Source: Bacteroidales bacterium (lineage in GTDB: Bacteria > Bacteroidota > Bacteroidia > Bacteroidales > UBA932). From it: a stretch of 64,000 nt of DNA. The notes beneath the pieces were generated by a model. The model was not told where the DNA came from and ran no database searches. It saw only the letters and a program-made list of their open reading frames with translations. Position numbers and translations under genes: made by a program. The stretch spans positions 62,001 to 126,000 of the forward strand of contig JAKSJM010000001.1 of assembly GCA_024398075.1 (NCBI GenBank), in the 5' to 3' direction. Shown here piece after piece: positions 9,244-16,624 of this stretch. The number at the start of each line of letters is the position of its first letter. The stretch's first letter is position 1.

Positions 9244-10686
9244 ATGAGAAGAGTTCTGTTTGTCGCAGCACTGTTGCTTGCCTCTTTCAGCGCAAATGCC
9301 AAACTCACTGTAAATAAAGTCTTCAGTGATGGAATGGTCCTTCAGCAGAATGCCGACGCAGCTATCTGGGGCACTGCAGATCCTGGTGCCAAAGTGAGCG
9401 TCAGTGTGTCATGGGCAAAGAAAGGTGTTACCTGTGTGGCCGGTGAGGATGGAAAGTGGAAGATTTCATTGAGAACTCCAGCTGCTAGCTATATCCATCA
9501 GACTGTGTCGGTGAAGTCTGGCAAGGAAAGCATTGATATTCAAAATGTTCTTGTAGGTGAAGTATGGTTCGCCAGTGGCCAGTCAAACATGGAGATGCCA
9601 ATGAGAGGCTTCTTCAACTGTCCAGTCCGCGACGCTGACAAGTTCATCAACGCCAAGCCTGATACAGATGGCATCAGAATGTTCATGCAGAAGAAGGGAC
9701 AGTCTTATGAACCTGTGGAAGATGCTGATGGCCAGTGGAATGGCGCGTCACCAGCCACTGTCGCAGAGATGAGCGCTACAGCGTTCTTCTTTGCGCACAA
9801 GCTTCACGAGATGCTGGATGTACCGGTGGGTATCGTGTGCAATGCATACGGTGGCTCGCGCGTGGAAGGATGGCTGCCTAAGTCCATTCATGAGGCTCAT
9901 ACAGACGAGGATCTCGACGTGGAGCATATCAAGCAAATGTCTGAAAATCATAGACCTTACGTGATATACAATGCTGTTCTCAATCCTCTCAAAGGATATA
10001 CAGTGAAGGGCTTCATCTGGTATCAGGGCTGTTCAAATGTAGGCGCTCACGAGACCTTTGTGGAGCGCATGGGGCTTATGGTTGAGCATTGGCGTAGCCT
10101 GTGGGGAGATACAGATGCGAAGTTCCCATTCTATCAGGTCGAGATCGCTCCGTGCGACTGCTATGGTGGAAATGAAAATTACAGCTCCGCGGCTCTTCTT
10201 CGCGCTGCACAGCACGAGGCGGCACGTACGATTCCGAACTCTGCCATTGTGGTAACCAATGACTTGGCAGAACCTTATGAAGCTTGGAACATTCATCCTT
10301 GCCAGAAGCAGCAGGTAGGCGAGAGACTCGCCATACTCGCTCTTAATCGCGATTATGGCTTCGCTGGTATACATTGTTACAGCCCTGTAGCTACCCGCGC
10401 ATGGGCCGTGGAAGGCGGGGTCGCAGTGGAGGTCCCTGATGTCAAGTGGAATGGTTTCGACCGCACCCATGAGATCAATGGCCTCGAGGTCAAGACCGCC
10501 GACGGAGCATGGCACAAGGTCTCTGATGCCGCTTACTCATGGGAGAAGAAGTATCTGGAAATCAATAATGTGGATTCTTCAGAAATCGTGGAAGTAAGAT
10601 ACGGCTGGGGTGATTTTGTCCCTGGTAACCTCAAGGACTGCTTCGGCATGCCGCTTACGCCATTTGACTTGAAGGTGGAAAAGTAG
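9244..10686 (+). CDS. CE20/SASA-type carbohydrate acetylesterase
   Basis: A 480-residue secreted protein with a signal peptide (cleavage near SANA). It resembles sialate O-acetylesterases: FSDGMVLQQ near the N-terminus, a beta-sandwich, then an SGNH hydrolase core with catalytic Ser in WFASGQSNMEMP, the oxyanion motif NAYGGSRVEGWLP, FIWYQGCSN, and the catalytic His in NIHPCQKQQVGERLA. The family includes CE20 enzymes that deacetylate xyloglucan oligosaccharides. Since the gene sits directly after an alpha-xylosidase-like gene, hemicellulose deacetylation is more likely than a role on sialic acid. The last 32 bases overlap the convergent C_GCAxxG_C_C gene. Confidence 0.85.
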   Translation: MRRVLFVAALLLASFSANAKLTVNKVFSDGMVLQQNADAAIWGTADPGAKVSVSVSWAKKGVTCVAGEDGKWKISLRTPAASYIHQTVSVKSGKESIDIQNVLVGEVWFASGQSNMEMPMRGFFNCPVRDADKFINAKPDTDGIRMFMQKKGQSYEPVEDADGQWNGASPATVAEMSATAFFFAHKLHEMLDVPVGIVCNAYGGSRVEGWLPKSIHEAHTDEDLDVEHIKQMSENHRPYVIYNAVLNPLKGYTVKGFIWYQGCSNVGAHETFVERMGLMVEHWRSLWGDTDAKFPFYQVEIAPCDCYGGNENYSSAALLRAAQHEAARTIPNSAIVVTNDLAEPYEAWNIHPCQKQQVGERLAILALNRDYGFAGIHCYSPVATRAWAVEGGVAVEVPDVKWNGFDRTHEINGLEVKTADGAWHKVSDAAYSWEKKYLEINNVDSSEIVEVRYGWGDFVPGNLKDCFGMPLTPFDLKVEK

Positions 10687-11164
10687 CGCTCTGCTGCTTT
10701 AGATATTCCGCCACTATCATGGCGGCGCAGCCTATGAGGCGTTCGCAAGGTCTAGCCTTGTAGAACGCCTCAGTGCGTTCTGAAGGCTGTGGCCCTTCAA
10801 TGGTCGAGCTGGCTTTCATCTGCAGCAGGTCGCGACACACGATGCTTCCGTTCTGCTCGCGAAAGCGCTGCGCAAACTCCTGCACAAGCTTGTAGTTTGC
10901 AGTTCTTTCATCCCTGATGGATGGGTTCGTGGCAGGGGAGATGAGACCTGCGAGGAATGTCATTCCGCTCACTGTTCCGCAGACTTCTCTCATACGTGCC
11001 ATGCCTCCACCAAAACCTGATGTAAGCGAAGCCAATGCTTCCTTATTCACGCCTTTTTCCTCACAGAAATCGCTAAAAGCGAGGACTACAGACTGTGTGC
11101 AGTTGTAGCCCTCGCGAAAGTATGTCATGGCTCTTTGAGCCCTTTCTTCTGGATCAAATGTCAT
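10655..11164 (-). CDS. C_GCAxxG_C_C family protein (putative redox-active)
   Basis: A 169-residue protein with the conserved cysteines of this family: Cys22 (EGYNCTQSVV), Cys62 in VCGTVSG, Cys110, Cys140 and Cys146 (RPCERLIGCAA). A glycine-rich run (GFGGGMARM) precedes the central motif. No signal peptide is seen. Members are thought to be redox-active or cofactor-binding, but no reaction is established. Its start codon overlaps the dnaJ stop by one base (TAATG), which suggests translational coupling to the chaperone genes. Its 3' end overlaps the convergent CE20 gene. Confidence 0.85.
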   Translation of the reverse strand: MTFDPEERAQRAMTYFREGYNCTQSVVLAFSDFCEEKGVNKEALASLTSGFGGGMARMREVCGTVSGMTFLAGLISPATNPSIRDERTANYKLVQEFAQRFREQNGSIVCRDLLQMKASSTIEGPQPSERTEAFYKARPCERLIGCAAMIVAEYLKQQSATFPPSSQMA

Positions 11165-12363
11165 TAGAACAGAGTCTTTTCTTTGTCGAAGAGTGCCTTG
11201 TCCTCTCTTGAAGGATTTGGTGTGAATGAATCGCTGTTCTTCATGTTCTCGATAGCTTCTTTCTCGCTGCGAGACAGCTTCCTAGGTATCCATACGAGTA
11301 TCTTCACATAAAGGTCGCCCTTGCCATAGCTCTTTCCGTAGCTGTTCACCTCAGGGAGTCCCTTGTTCTTCAGTTTGATCACTGTACCGGACTGAGTACC
11401 AGAGTCAATCTTGAGCTTGTAGGCTCCGTCCAGGCATGGAACTGAGATTTCTGTGCCGAGGATTGCCTCTGTCACAGAGATGACCTTTGTGTAGAAGAGG
11501 TTTGCACCATCTCTGAGAAGATCAGGATGCTCTGCTTCCTTGATGACTATAAGAAGGTCTCCATTCACTCCATTGTGTGGAGCAGCATGTCCTTCACCCC
11601 TTACGGTGAGCTGGTTTCCTGCTTCAACTCCTGCGGGAATGGTCACGGTCACTGTCTCGCGCTTGCGTACCAGACCTGTGCCAGAGCAGCTCTTGCATGG
11701 GTTTGTAACCACCTTTCCCTCTCCATTGCACTGAGGGCAAGTGTTATATGTGATGGTTCTTCCGAAAAGAGAATTTACCGTCTGCTGGACCTGACCTGCA
11801 CCCTTACAGGTAGGACAGGTCTTGATGTCCGAAGAGTTCTTTGTGCCCTTTCCGCCACAGTCGGCACATGGACGGTTTCTCTCGATGGTAACCTCTTTCT
11901 TGCATCCATTTGCGATCTCCTCGAGGGTGAGTGTCACGCTGGTGCGGATATCGCGACCCCTCAGTACACGCTGCTGATTTCCGCTTCTGCCACCACCGAA
12001 TCCACCAAATCCGCTGAAACCACCAAATCCACCAAATCCCTGGCCGAAGAGGTCTTTCAGGATGTCGTTAAGGTTTCCGAATCCAGCTCCGCTGAATGGG
12101 TCGCCGCCACCAGCCGCTCCATCTACGCCACTGAAGCCAAACTGGTCATAACGAGCCTTCTTGTCTGGGTCACTGAGCACTGAATAAGCTTCTGACGCCT
12201 CCTTGAACTTCTCCTCTGCGTTTTTCTTATCTGCTTCAGAGTCGCTGACGTGACGGTCTGGATGCCACTTGAGCGCAGCTTTCTTATATGCGCTCTTTAT
12301 TTCATCGGCGGATGCACCCTTCTGGATGCCAAGCACCTCGTAATAATCTCTTTTCTCTGCCAT
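11164..12363 (-). CDS. dnaJ: Chaperone protein DnaJ
   Basis: A full-length 399-residue Hsp40. The J domain (residues 1-75) has the HPD motif at 34-36 that stimulates DnaK. A Gly/Phe-rich region covers about 80-130. Four CxxCxGxG zinc motifs follow (CADCGGKG, CPTCKGAG, CPQCNGEG, CKSCSGTG), then the C-terminal substrate-binding domains (VTVTIPAGVEAGNQL). It lies 12 bases after grpE on the same strand, forming a grpE-dnaJ unit; dnaK is not in this window. Confidence 0.97.
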   Translation of the reverse strand: MAEKRDYYEVLGIQKGASADEIKSAYKKAALKWHPDRHVSDSEADKKNAEEKFKEASEAYSVLSDPDKKARYDQFGFSGVDGAAGGGDPFSGAGFGNLNDILKDLFGQGFGGFGGFSGFGGFGGGRSGNQQRVLRGRDIRTSVTLTLEEIANGCKKEVTIERNRPCADCGGKGTKNSSDIKTCPTCKGAGQVQQTVNSLFGRTITYNTCPQCNGEGKVVTNPCKSCSGTGLVRKRETVTVTIPAGVEAGNQLTVRGEGHAAPHNGVNGDLLIVIKEAEHPDLLRDGANLFYTKVISVTEAILGTEISVPCLDGAYKLKIDSGTQSGTVIKLKNKGLPEVNSYGKSYGKGDLYVKILVWIPRKLSRSEKEAIENMKNSDSFTPNPSREDKALFDKEKTLF

Positions 12364-12375
12364 TTTGACTGAAAA

Positions 12376-12969
12376 TTATGCGCCTACGACTACTTTTGCA
12401 TACCTGAGTACCTTGCCATTGAGCAAATATCCGGTCTGCACTACGTCGATTACCATGCCCTTGAGATCCTCTGAAGGGGCTGGGAACTGAGTTACAGCCT
12501 CATGGAAGTCCACATCAAACTTGGCTCCCTTGGCCTCGATTACTGTGAGTCCCTTGGTCTTGAGGTATGCCATCATCTTCGAATAAATGAGCTCCGTTCC
12601 TTCCTTTGCAGCCTCGTCTGCTGAGTTTGCGAGAATCGCAAGCGCTCTCTCGCAGTCGTCAAGAACAGGGAGAAGTCCCTTGATGGTTTCTGCCGATGCT
12701 GAGCTTACAAGGTTTAGCTTTTCTTCTGCATTTCTTCTTCTAAACGTCTCAAACTCAGCCATTAATCTTAGATAGTCGGCCTTCCCGTCAGCTGCCTTTT
12801 GCTCCGCCTCGGCAGCCTTCCTCTCGGCCTCCTCCAGCTTCGCCTTAAGCTCTGCAAGCTCCTCTTTGAGCTTCTTCTCGGCCTTGACTTCCTTCTTTGA
12901 CTCCTTCTTCTCGTTCTGGGCTTCAGCATTCACTGCTTCCTGCTCCATCTGTTCTTCTTTCTTAGCCAT
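12376..12969 (-). CDS. grpE: GrpE nucleotide exchange factor for DnaK
   Basis: A 197-residue protein with a long charged N-terminal coiled coil (about residues 1-75, repeated Lys, Glu and Ala). The GrpE core follows (YLRLMAEFETFRRRNAEEK, LLPVLDDCERAL). The C-terminal beta domain has FHEAVTQFPAP, VIDVVQTGYLLNGKVLRYAKV. It drives ADP release from DnaK. It is the first gene of the grpE-dnaJ-C_GCAxxG_C_C unit, with paired inverted repeats in the upstream region at 13019-13048. Confidence 0.96.
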   Translation of the reverse strand: MAKKEEQMEQEAVNAEAQNEKKESKKEVKAEKKLKEELAELKAKLEEAERKAAEAEQKAADGKADYLRLMAEFETFRRRNAEEKLNLVSSASAETIKGLLPVLDDCERALAILANSADEAAKEGTELIYSKMMAYLKTKGLTVIEAKGAKFDVDFHEAVTQFPAPSEDLKGMVIDVVQTGYLLNGKVLRYAKVVVGA

Positions 12970-13018
12970 ATCTTGTGTTTTTTCTTTTCAGTTTATACCT
13001 GTTCTTAATCAAATAATC

Positions 13019-13048
13019 TGCCAGTGCATGGCGTCTGCCATTTTGGCA
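13019..13048. promoter_or_regulatory. Paired inverted repeats upstream of grpE
   Basis: Two adjacent dyads share the half-site TGCCA: TGCCA-gtgca-TGGC at 13019-13032 and TGCCA-TTT-TGGCA at 13036-13048. They lie 50-80 bases before the grpE start, between it and a weak minus-strand promoter-like site near 13065-13075. They do not resemble CIRCE. A repressor operator for the chaperone genes is plausible; an RNA hairpin is the alternative. Confidence 0.35.
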
Positions 13049-13103
13049 ATCATATGGGTCTACAAAGTTCGTTATTAAACTTCTTTAAAAAAAACTCAGA
13101 TTA

Positions 13104-13135
13104 GTTGTCTGCAACGATTTTTTAGTATAAATTTG
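13104..13135 (+). promoter_or_regulatory. Promoter of the phosphoester operon
   Basis: GTTG (13104-13107), 20 bases, then TAAATTTG (13128-13135) match the Bacteroidota -33/-7 pattern with one mismatch in the -33 box. Transcription would start near 13142, giving a leader of about 93 bases before the GlpT-type gene. It is the only promoter-like site I find ahead of the five-gene operon ending at 25237. Confidence 0.55.
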
Positions 13136-13234
13136 TAGTTTCAGATGCTGTTTAAATCGTTTAATTGGGTAATTAATTGATTTTCACGGCATTGATACTA
13201 TTTGAAGTTAAGTTTATAAAATATTCACTACGCT

Positions 13235-14626
13235 ATGTCAAGATTTTTTGATCCTCCGAAGCCAAAGGAACCCATTGCTAACGCGATGGTAGACAAGACT
13301 TACAAGTCTATGCGCATCAGGGTTTTCCTTGGTGCATTCCTTGGTTATGCAGGTTATTACCTCGTGCGCAAGAATCTTTCGCTTGCTGCACCAGACATGA
13401 TCAACGATGGAATCCTCGATGCAGGTAAGGTAGGACTCGCTATGTCGGCCGTTTCCATTGCCTATGCATTCTCGAAGTTCATCATGGGTTCGGTATCAGA
13501 CCGTTCTGATTCACGCAAGTTCCTCTGCGTTGGTCTCATTCTTTCGGCTCTTACCATGATCGCCGTGGGCGTTATGCCTTTTGGCGCAAATGTAGGTGTG
13601 AATACAGCCATTATCTTTGGCCTCATGCTAGTCGTGGGCTGGCTCAGTGGCTTCGGCTGGCCTCCATGTGGACGTATCATGGCTCACTGGTTCTCCCAGA
13701 ATGAGCGAAGCTTCAAGATGAGTGCGTGGAACATCTCTCACACCATCGGCAGCTTCTCTCTTGGTTTTCTTGCTATCGCAGGCGTAGCACTCTTCGCTGA
13801 CCTCGGCATCGCCCAGACCTGGAGAGGTAATTTCGTATTCCCAGCCATCATCGCTATAATCATCGCTGTATTCTGCTGGTGGGCTATTCGCGATACACCA
13901 GAGTCTTGCGGACTCCCTTCAGTTCAGGACTGGAGACAGGATTATTCAGGTGTCAAGAGCAAGGGCGCTACTGGCGAGAAACTCCCATTCAAGGCCCTCT
14001 TCGTGGACTATGTCCTCAAGAATAAGCTCCTGTGGGTAGTCGCTCTCTCAAACATATTCGTCTACATGGTTCGCTATGGTATCGGTGACTGGGCTCCTAC
14101 ATTCCTTCAGAACGCCGGCATCATGACCGCTGCTGAAAGTAAGATTGCCTTCTCGGTACATAACATTGTAGGTGCTGTCGGCACACTCCTTTGTGGTCTT
14201 GCTACTTCGAAGATCTTCAAGGGTCGTTGCGCTCCTATGAATACCATTTGCATGCTTGCATGTATGCTTGGTGTGCTTATCTACTGGTTTGTAGGTGCTG
14301 GTTATGTGGAGATGTCGCATGGCATGCAGAAGACTCTCGTCTATGTGGCGCTCTGCCTCATAGGCTTCTTCATCTATGGACCTGTAGCCCTCACTGGTGT
14401 GCAGGCTCTCAACCTTGTCCCTAAGAATGCTGCAGGTACCGCTGCTGGCTTTGTAGGCCTCTTCGGCTACTTCCTCGGTGATGCCATCTTCTCAAAGATC
14501 ATCGTCGGTGGTGTTGCGAATTCAGCTGGCTGGAATGCAGCAAACCTCACCGTAGCCATTGGCGCTGGTGTCGGTGTCATCCTTTGCGCACTTCTCATCA
14601 GACCTGAATCTAAGCAGCAGGCATAA
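13235..14626 (+). CDS. glpT: GlpT-type organophosphate:phosphate antiporter (MFS)
   Basis: A 463-residue major facilitator protein with about 12 membrane segments. It shows the organophosphate antiporter signature near the N-terminus (FLGYAGYYLVRKNLSLAAP), the loop motif SDRSDSRKF, GFGWPPCGRIMAHWFSQNERS and WNISHTIGSFSLGFLAI. These match the glycerol-3-phosphate transporter (GlpT/UhpT) family, which exchanges phosphorylated C3 or C6 compounds for phosphate across the inner membrane. Six bases downstream is a metallophosphoesterase lipoprotein, followed by SusC/SusD. The transporter therefore appears to be the cytoplasmic-membrane step of a phosphoester uptake locus. Glycerol-3-phosphate is the likeliest substrate; a sugar phosphate is possible. 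Confidence 0.88.
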   Translation: MSRFFDPPKPKEPIANAMVDKTYKSMRIRVFLGAFLGYAGYYLVRKNLSLAAPDMINDGILDAGKVGLAMSAVSIAYAFSKFIMGSVSDRSDSRKFLCVGLILSALTMIAVGVMPFGANVGVNTAIIFGLMLVVGWLSGFGWPPCGRIMAHWFSQNERSFKMSAWNISHTIGSFSLGFLAIAGVALFADLGIAQTWRGNFVFPAIIAIIIAVFCWWAIRDTPESCGLPSVQDWRQDYSGVKSKGATGEKLPFKALFVDYVLKNKLLWVVALSNIFVYMVRYGIGDWAPTFLQNAGIMTAAESKIAFSVHNIVGAVGTLLCGLATSKIFKGRCAPMNTICMLACMLGVLIYWFVGAGYVEMSHGMQKTLVYVALCLIGFFIYGPVALTGVQALNLVPKNAAGTAAGFVGLFGYFLGDAIFSKIIVGGVANSAGWNAANLTVAIGAGVGVILCALLIRPESKQQA

Positions 14627-14632
14627 AAGAAA

Positions 14633-16576
14633 ATGACGTATCTTACTAGAATAATCTCATTAATAGTCGCTTCGGTGACTCTTCTTGGATGCCAGAAGCC
14701 ACAGGAAGAGACATTTGACGTGCAGTTCAATGTCCCTGCAGAGGTGACAATCACCTCTGAGGACACTGAACTCTCTTTCGTCATCCTGTTTGGTCATGCT
14801 CCACTCACAAGCGATGTTATCGTCTTGAACTCTACTTCGGCTGGTTCACACGACTGTGCCATCAAGTCGGTAGGGGAAAAGAAGTTCACCATCTCATTGT
14901 GGAAAGGCATCAGCAGTGGCAAATATACAGTTTCAGTAAAGCGTGGCACCAAGGTACTTGAGGTTGGCACGATGAACCTCACGGTGAACCGTGGTGGCGA
15001 TATCAAGCCAGATGCAGGCACTACAGTCTACGGCATTGTGACTTGTGATGACAAGCCAGTGGCAAATGTAGTGGTATCCGATGGCGTGCTAGTGACTAAG
15101 ACAAACGAAAAAGGTATCTATCAGCTCAAGTCTGACAAGAAGTATGGTACGGTTTTCATGAGCGTACCAGAAGGCTATGAGGCTCTTCTCGACGGAGTGC
15201 TCCCTGGTTTCTGGAAAAAGTTGAATCAAGCCACTATGAGCGCCCAGAGGGCTGATTTCGAACTAAAGAAGGTCGACAATCAGAATTTCACACTTTATGT
15301 GATGGGCGACATGCACCTTGCAAACAGAAATGGTGACATTGGCCAGTTCCGCACACTCATGAACGACTGGCAGAATACCATTTCGACTACCGCAGGTCCT
15401 CAATATGGCCTTACACTGGGTGACATGACCTGGGACATCTATTGGTACGCAAACAACTTCATGTTCGGCACCTACAAGAGTGAGATAAACAACGACATCA
15501 AGGGCATCTCATTGTACCACACCATGGGCAACCATGACAATGACTACCGCAAGGATGGTGACTTCGACAAGGAGATTGCGTATAGGGAAAATCTCTGTCC
15601 TACCTTCTACTCGACAAACATTGGAAAGTTCCATGTCATTGTCCTCGATAACATTGACTATACCGGAACTCCTCATAGCGAAGACGACGCGAAGGGAAAC
15701 ATAACCGCCGACCACCGTGGCGAGTATGCCGTAGACTTCCCTAAGGAGATGATAGACTGGATGAAGAAGGATCTTGCTTATGTCAGCAAGAACACTCCGC
15801 TCATCATCACTTCGCATGCGCCTACACACATGCCGGCTTCTGCCACTTCTTTCAGTGACAGAGTGAATGGTACAAATGGTGGCGTCAATACAGCAAGTTT
15901 TGTATCTCTGCTCTCAGGATATAAGGTTCACTTCTTCTCAGGCCATACACATAATATGTTCGGTTATGAGAGAAGCAGCAGCTACTATGAGACAAACTGC
16001 GGTTCCGCTTGCGGCTCATGGTGGTGGTCTGGCCACCTCACACCTGGCATCAATCTTTCCCAGGATGGTACACCTGGCGGATATATGATTTGCAAGGCTG
16101 TGGGCACAGAACTTACATGGCAGTACAAGTCAGGCGGCTATCCTATCTCACACCAGTTCAGGTCATACGACATGAATGAAGTGAAAAAGGTTGTCACACC
16201 TGAGCTTGGCGCATCCAGGGCTAAGTGGCAGACCTATGTGGACAATGTAAATGGCTACGCAGCGAATACTGTGCTTATCAATGTCTGGGGCTACGACTCC
16301 AGCTGGAAAGTCGTCGTGACGGAGAATGGAAAGGAAGTTAAGGCAACCCCTATGATGGCTTATGATCCTCTTCACATGATTGCTTTGTCTGCGAAGAGAT
16401 ATAAGTCTGCAGAGAATCCTTCTTTCGTGACTTCCAGATGGTCTCACTTCTTCCTTGTGAACTGCTCTTCTGCAAACTCCACCCTTGAAATCAAGGTGAC
16501 TGACCGTTTCGGAAATGAGTACTCCGAGACCATGAAGAGACCTAAGACTTTCTCTACTGATGCGTATTTGAAATAA
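14633..16576 (+). CDS. Calcineurin-like metallophosphoesterase lipoprotein (MetallophosN/C type)
   Basis: A 647-residue lipoprotein (lipobox LLGC, Cys20). An N-terminal beta-sandwich (about 22-115) is followed by a MetallophosN-like domain (about 118-205, VYGIVTCDDKPVANVVVSDG). The phosphoesterase core has Asp226 and His228 (GDMHLAN), Asp264 (GDMTWD), Asn300-His301-Asp302 (GNHDND), His395 (SHAPTH), and His438 and His440 (GHTH), so all expected metal ligands are present. A MetallophosC-like domain occupies about 465-645. It should cleave phosphomono- or diesters at the cell surface or in the periplasm. It is cotranscribed with the GlpT-type gene (6-base gap) and with SusC/SusD. It shares its architecture with the protein at 33658-35883 but lacks that protein's C-terminal GDPD domain. 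Confidence 0.88.
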   Translation: MTYLTRIISLIVASVTLLGCQKPQEETFDVQFNVPAEVTITSEDTELSFVILFGHAPLTSDVIVLNSTSAGSHDCAIKSVGEKKFTISLWKGISSGKYTVSVKRGTKVLEVGTMNLTVNRGGDIKPDAGTTVYGIVTCDDKPVANVVVSDGVLVTKTNEKGIYQLKSDKKYGTVFMSVPEGYEALLDGVLPGFWKKLNQATMSAQRADFELKKVDNQNFTLYVMGDMHLANRNGDIGQFRTLMNDWQNTISTTAGPQYGLTLGDMTWDIYWYANNFMFGTYKSEINNDIKGISLYHTMGNHDNDYRKDGDFDKEIAYRENLCPTFYSTNIGKFHVIVLDNIDYTGTPHSEDDAKGNITADHRGEYAVDFPKEMIDWMKKDLAYVSKNTPLIITSHAPTHMPASATSFSDRVNGTNGGVNTASFVSLLSGYKVHFFSGHTHNMFGYERSSSYYETNCGSACGSWWWSGHLTPGINLSQDGTPGGYMICKAVGTELTWQYKSGGYPISHQFRSYDMNEVKKVVTPELGASRAKWQTYVDNVNGYAANTVLINVWGYDSSWKVVVTENGKEVKATPMMAYDPLHMIALSAKRYKSAENPSFVTSRWSHFFLVNCSSANSTLEIKVTDRFGNEYSETMKRPKTFSTDAYLK

Positions 16577-16624
16577 AATATCATATACATAATTATTTAA
16601 TCATTAACCAACCAATCACACGTT

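Larger units (their letters stand above)
12970..13234. other. Intergenic region between divergent grpE and glpT-like genes
   Basis: A 265-base AT-rich region between divergently transcribed genes. It contains the inverted repeats at 13019-13048 on the grpE side and a good plus-strand promoter at 13104-13135. The remaining part (about 13140-13234) is AT-rich, and I see no riboswitch, tRNA or small gene in it. Confidence 0.7.

Noticed and set aside
12970..13080. CIRCE operator for the grpE-dnaJ genes
   Set aside because: The inverted repeats present use TGCCA half-sites and not the CIRCE half-site, and no hrcA gene is in the window.
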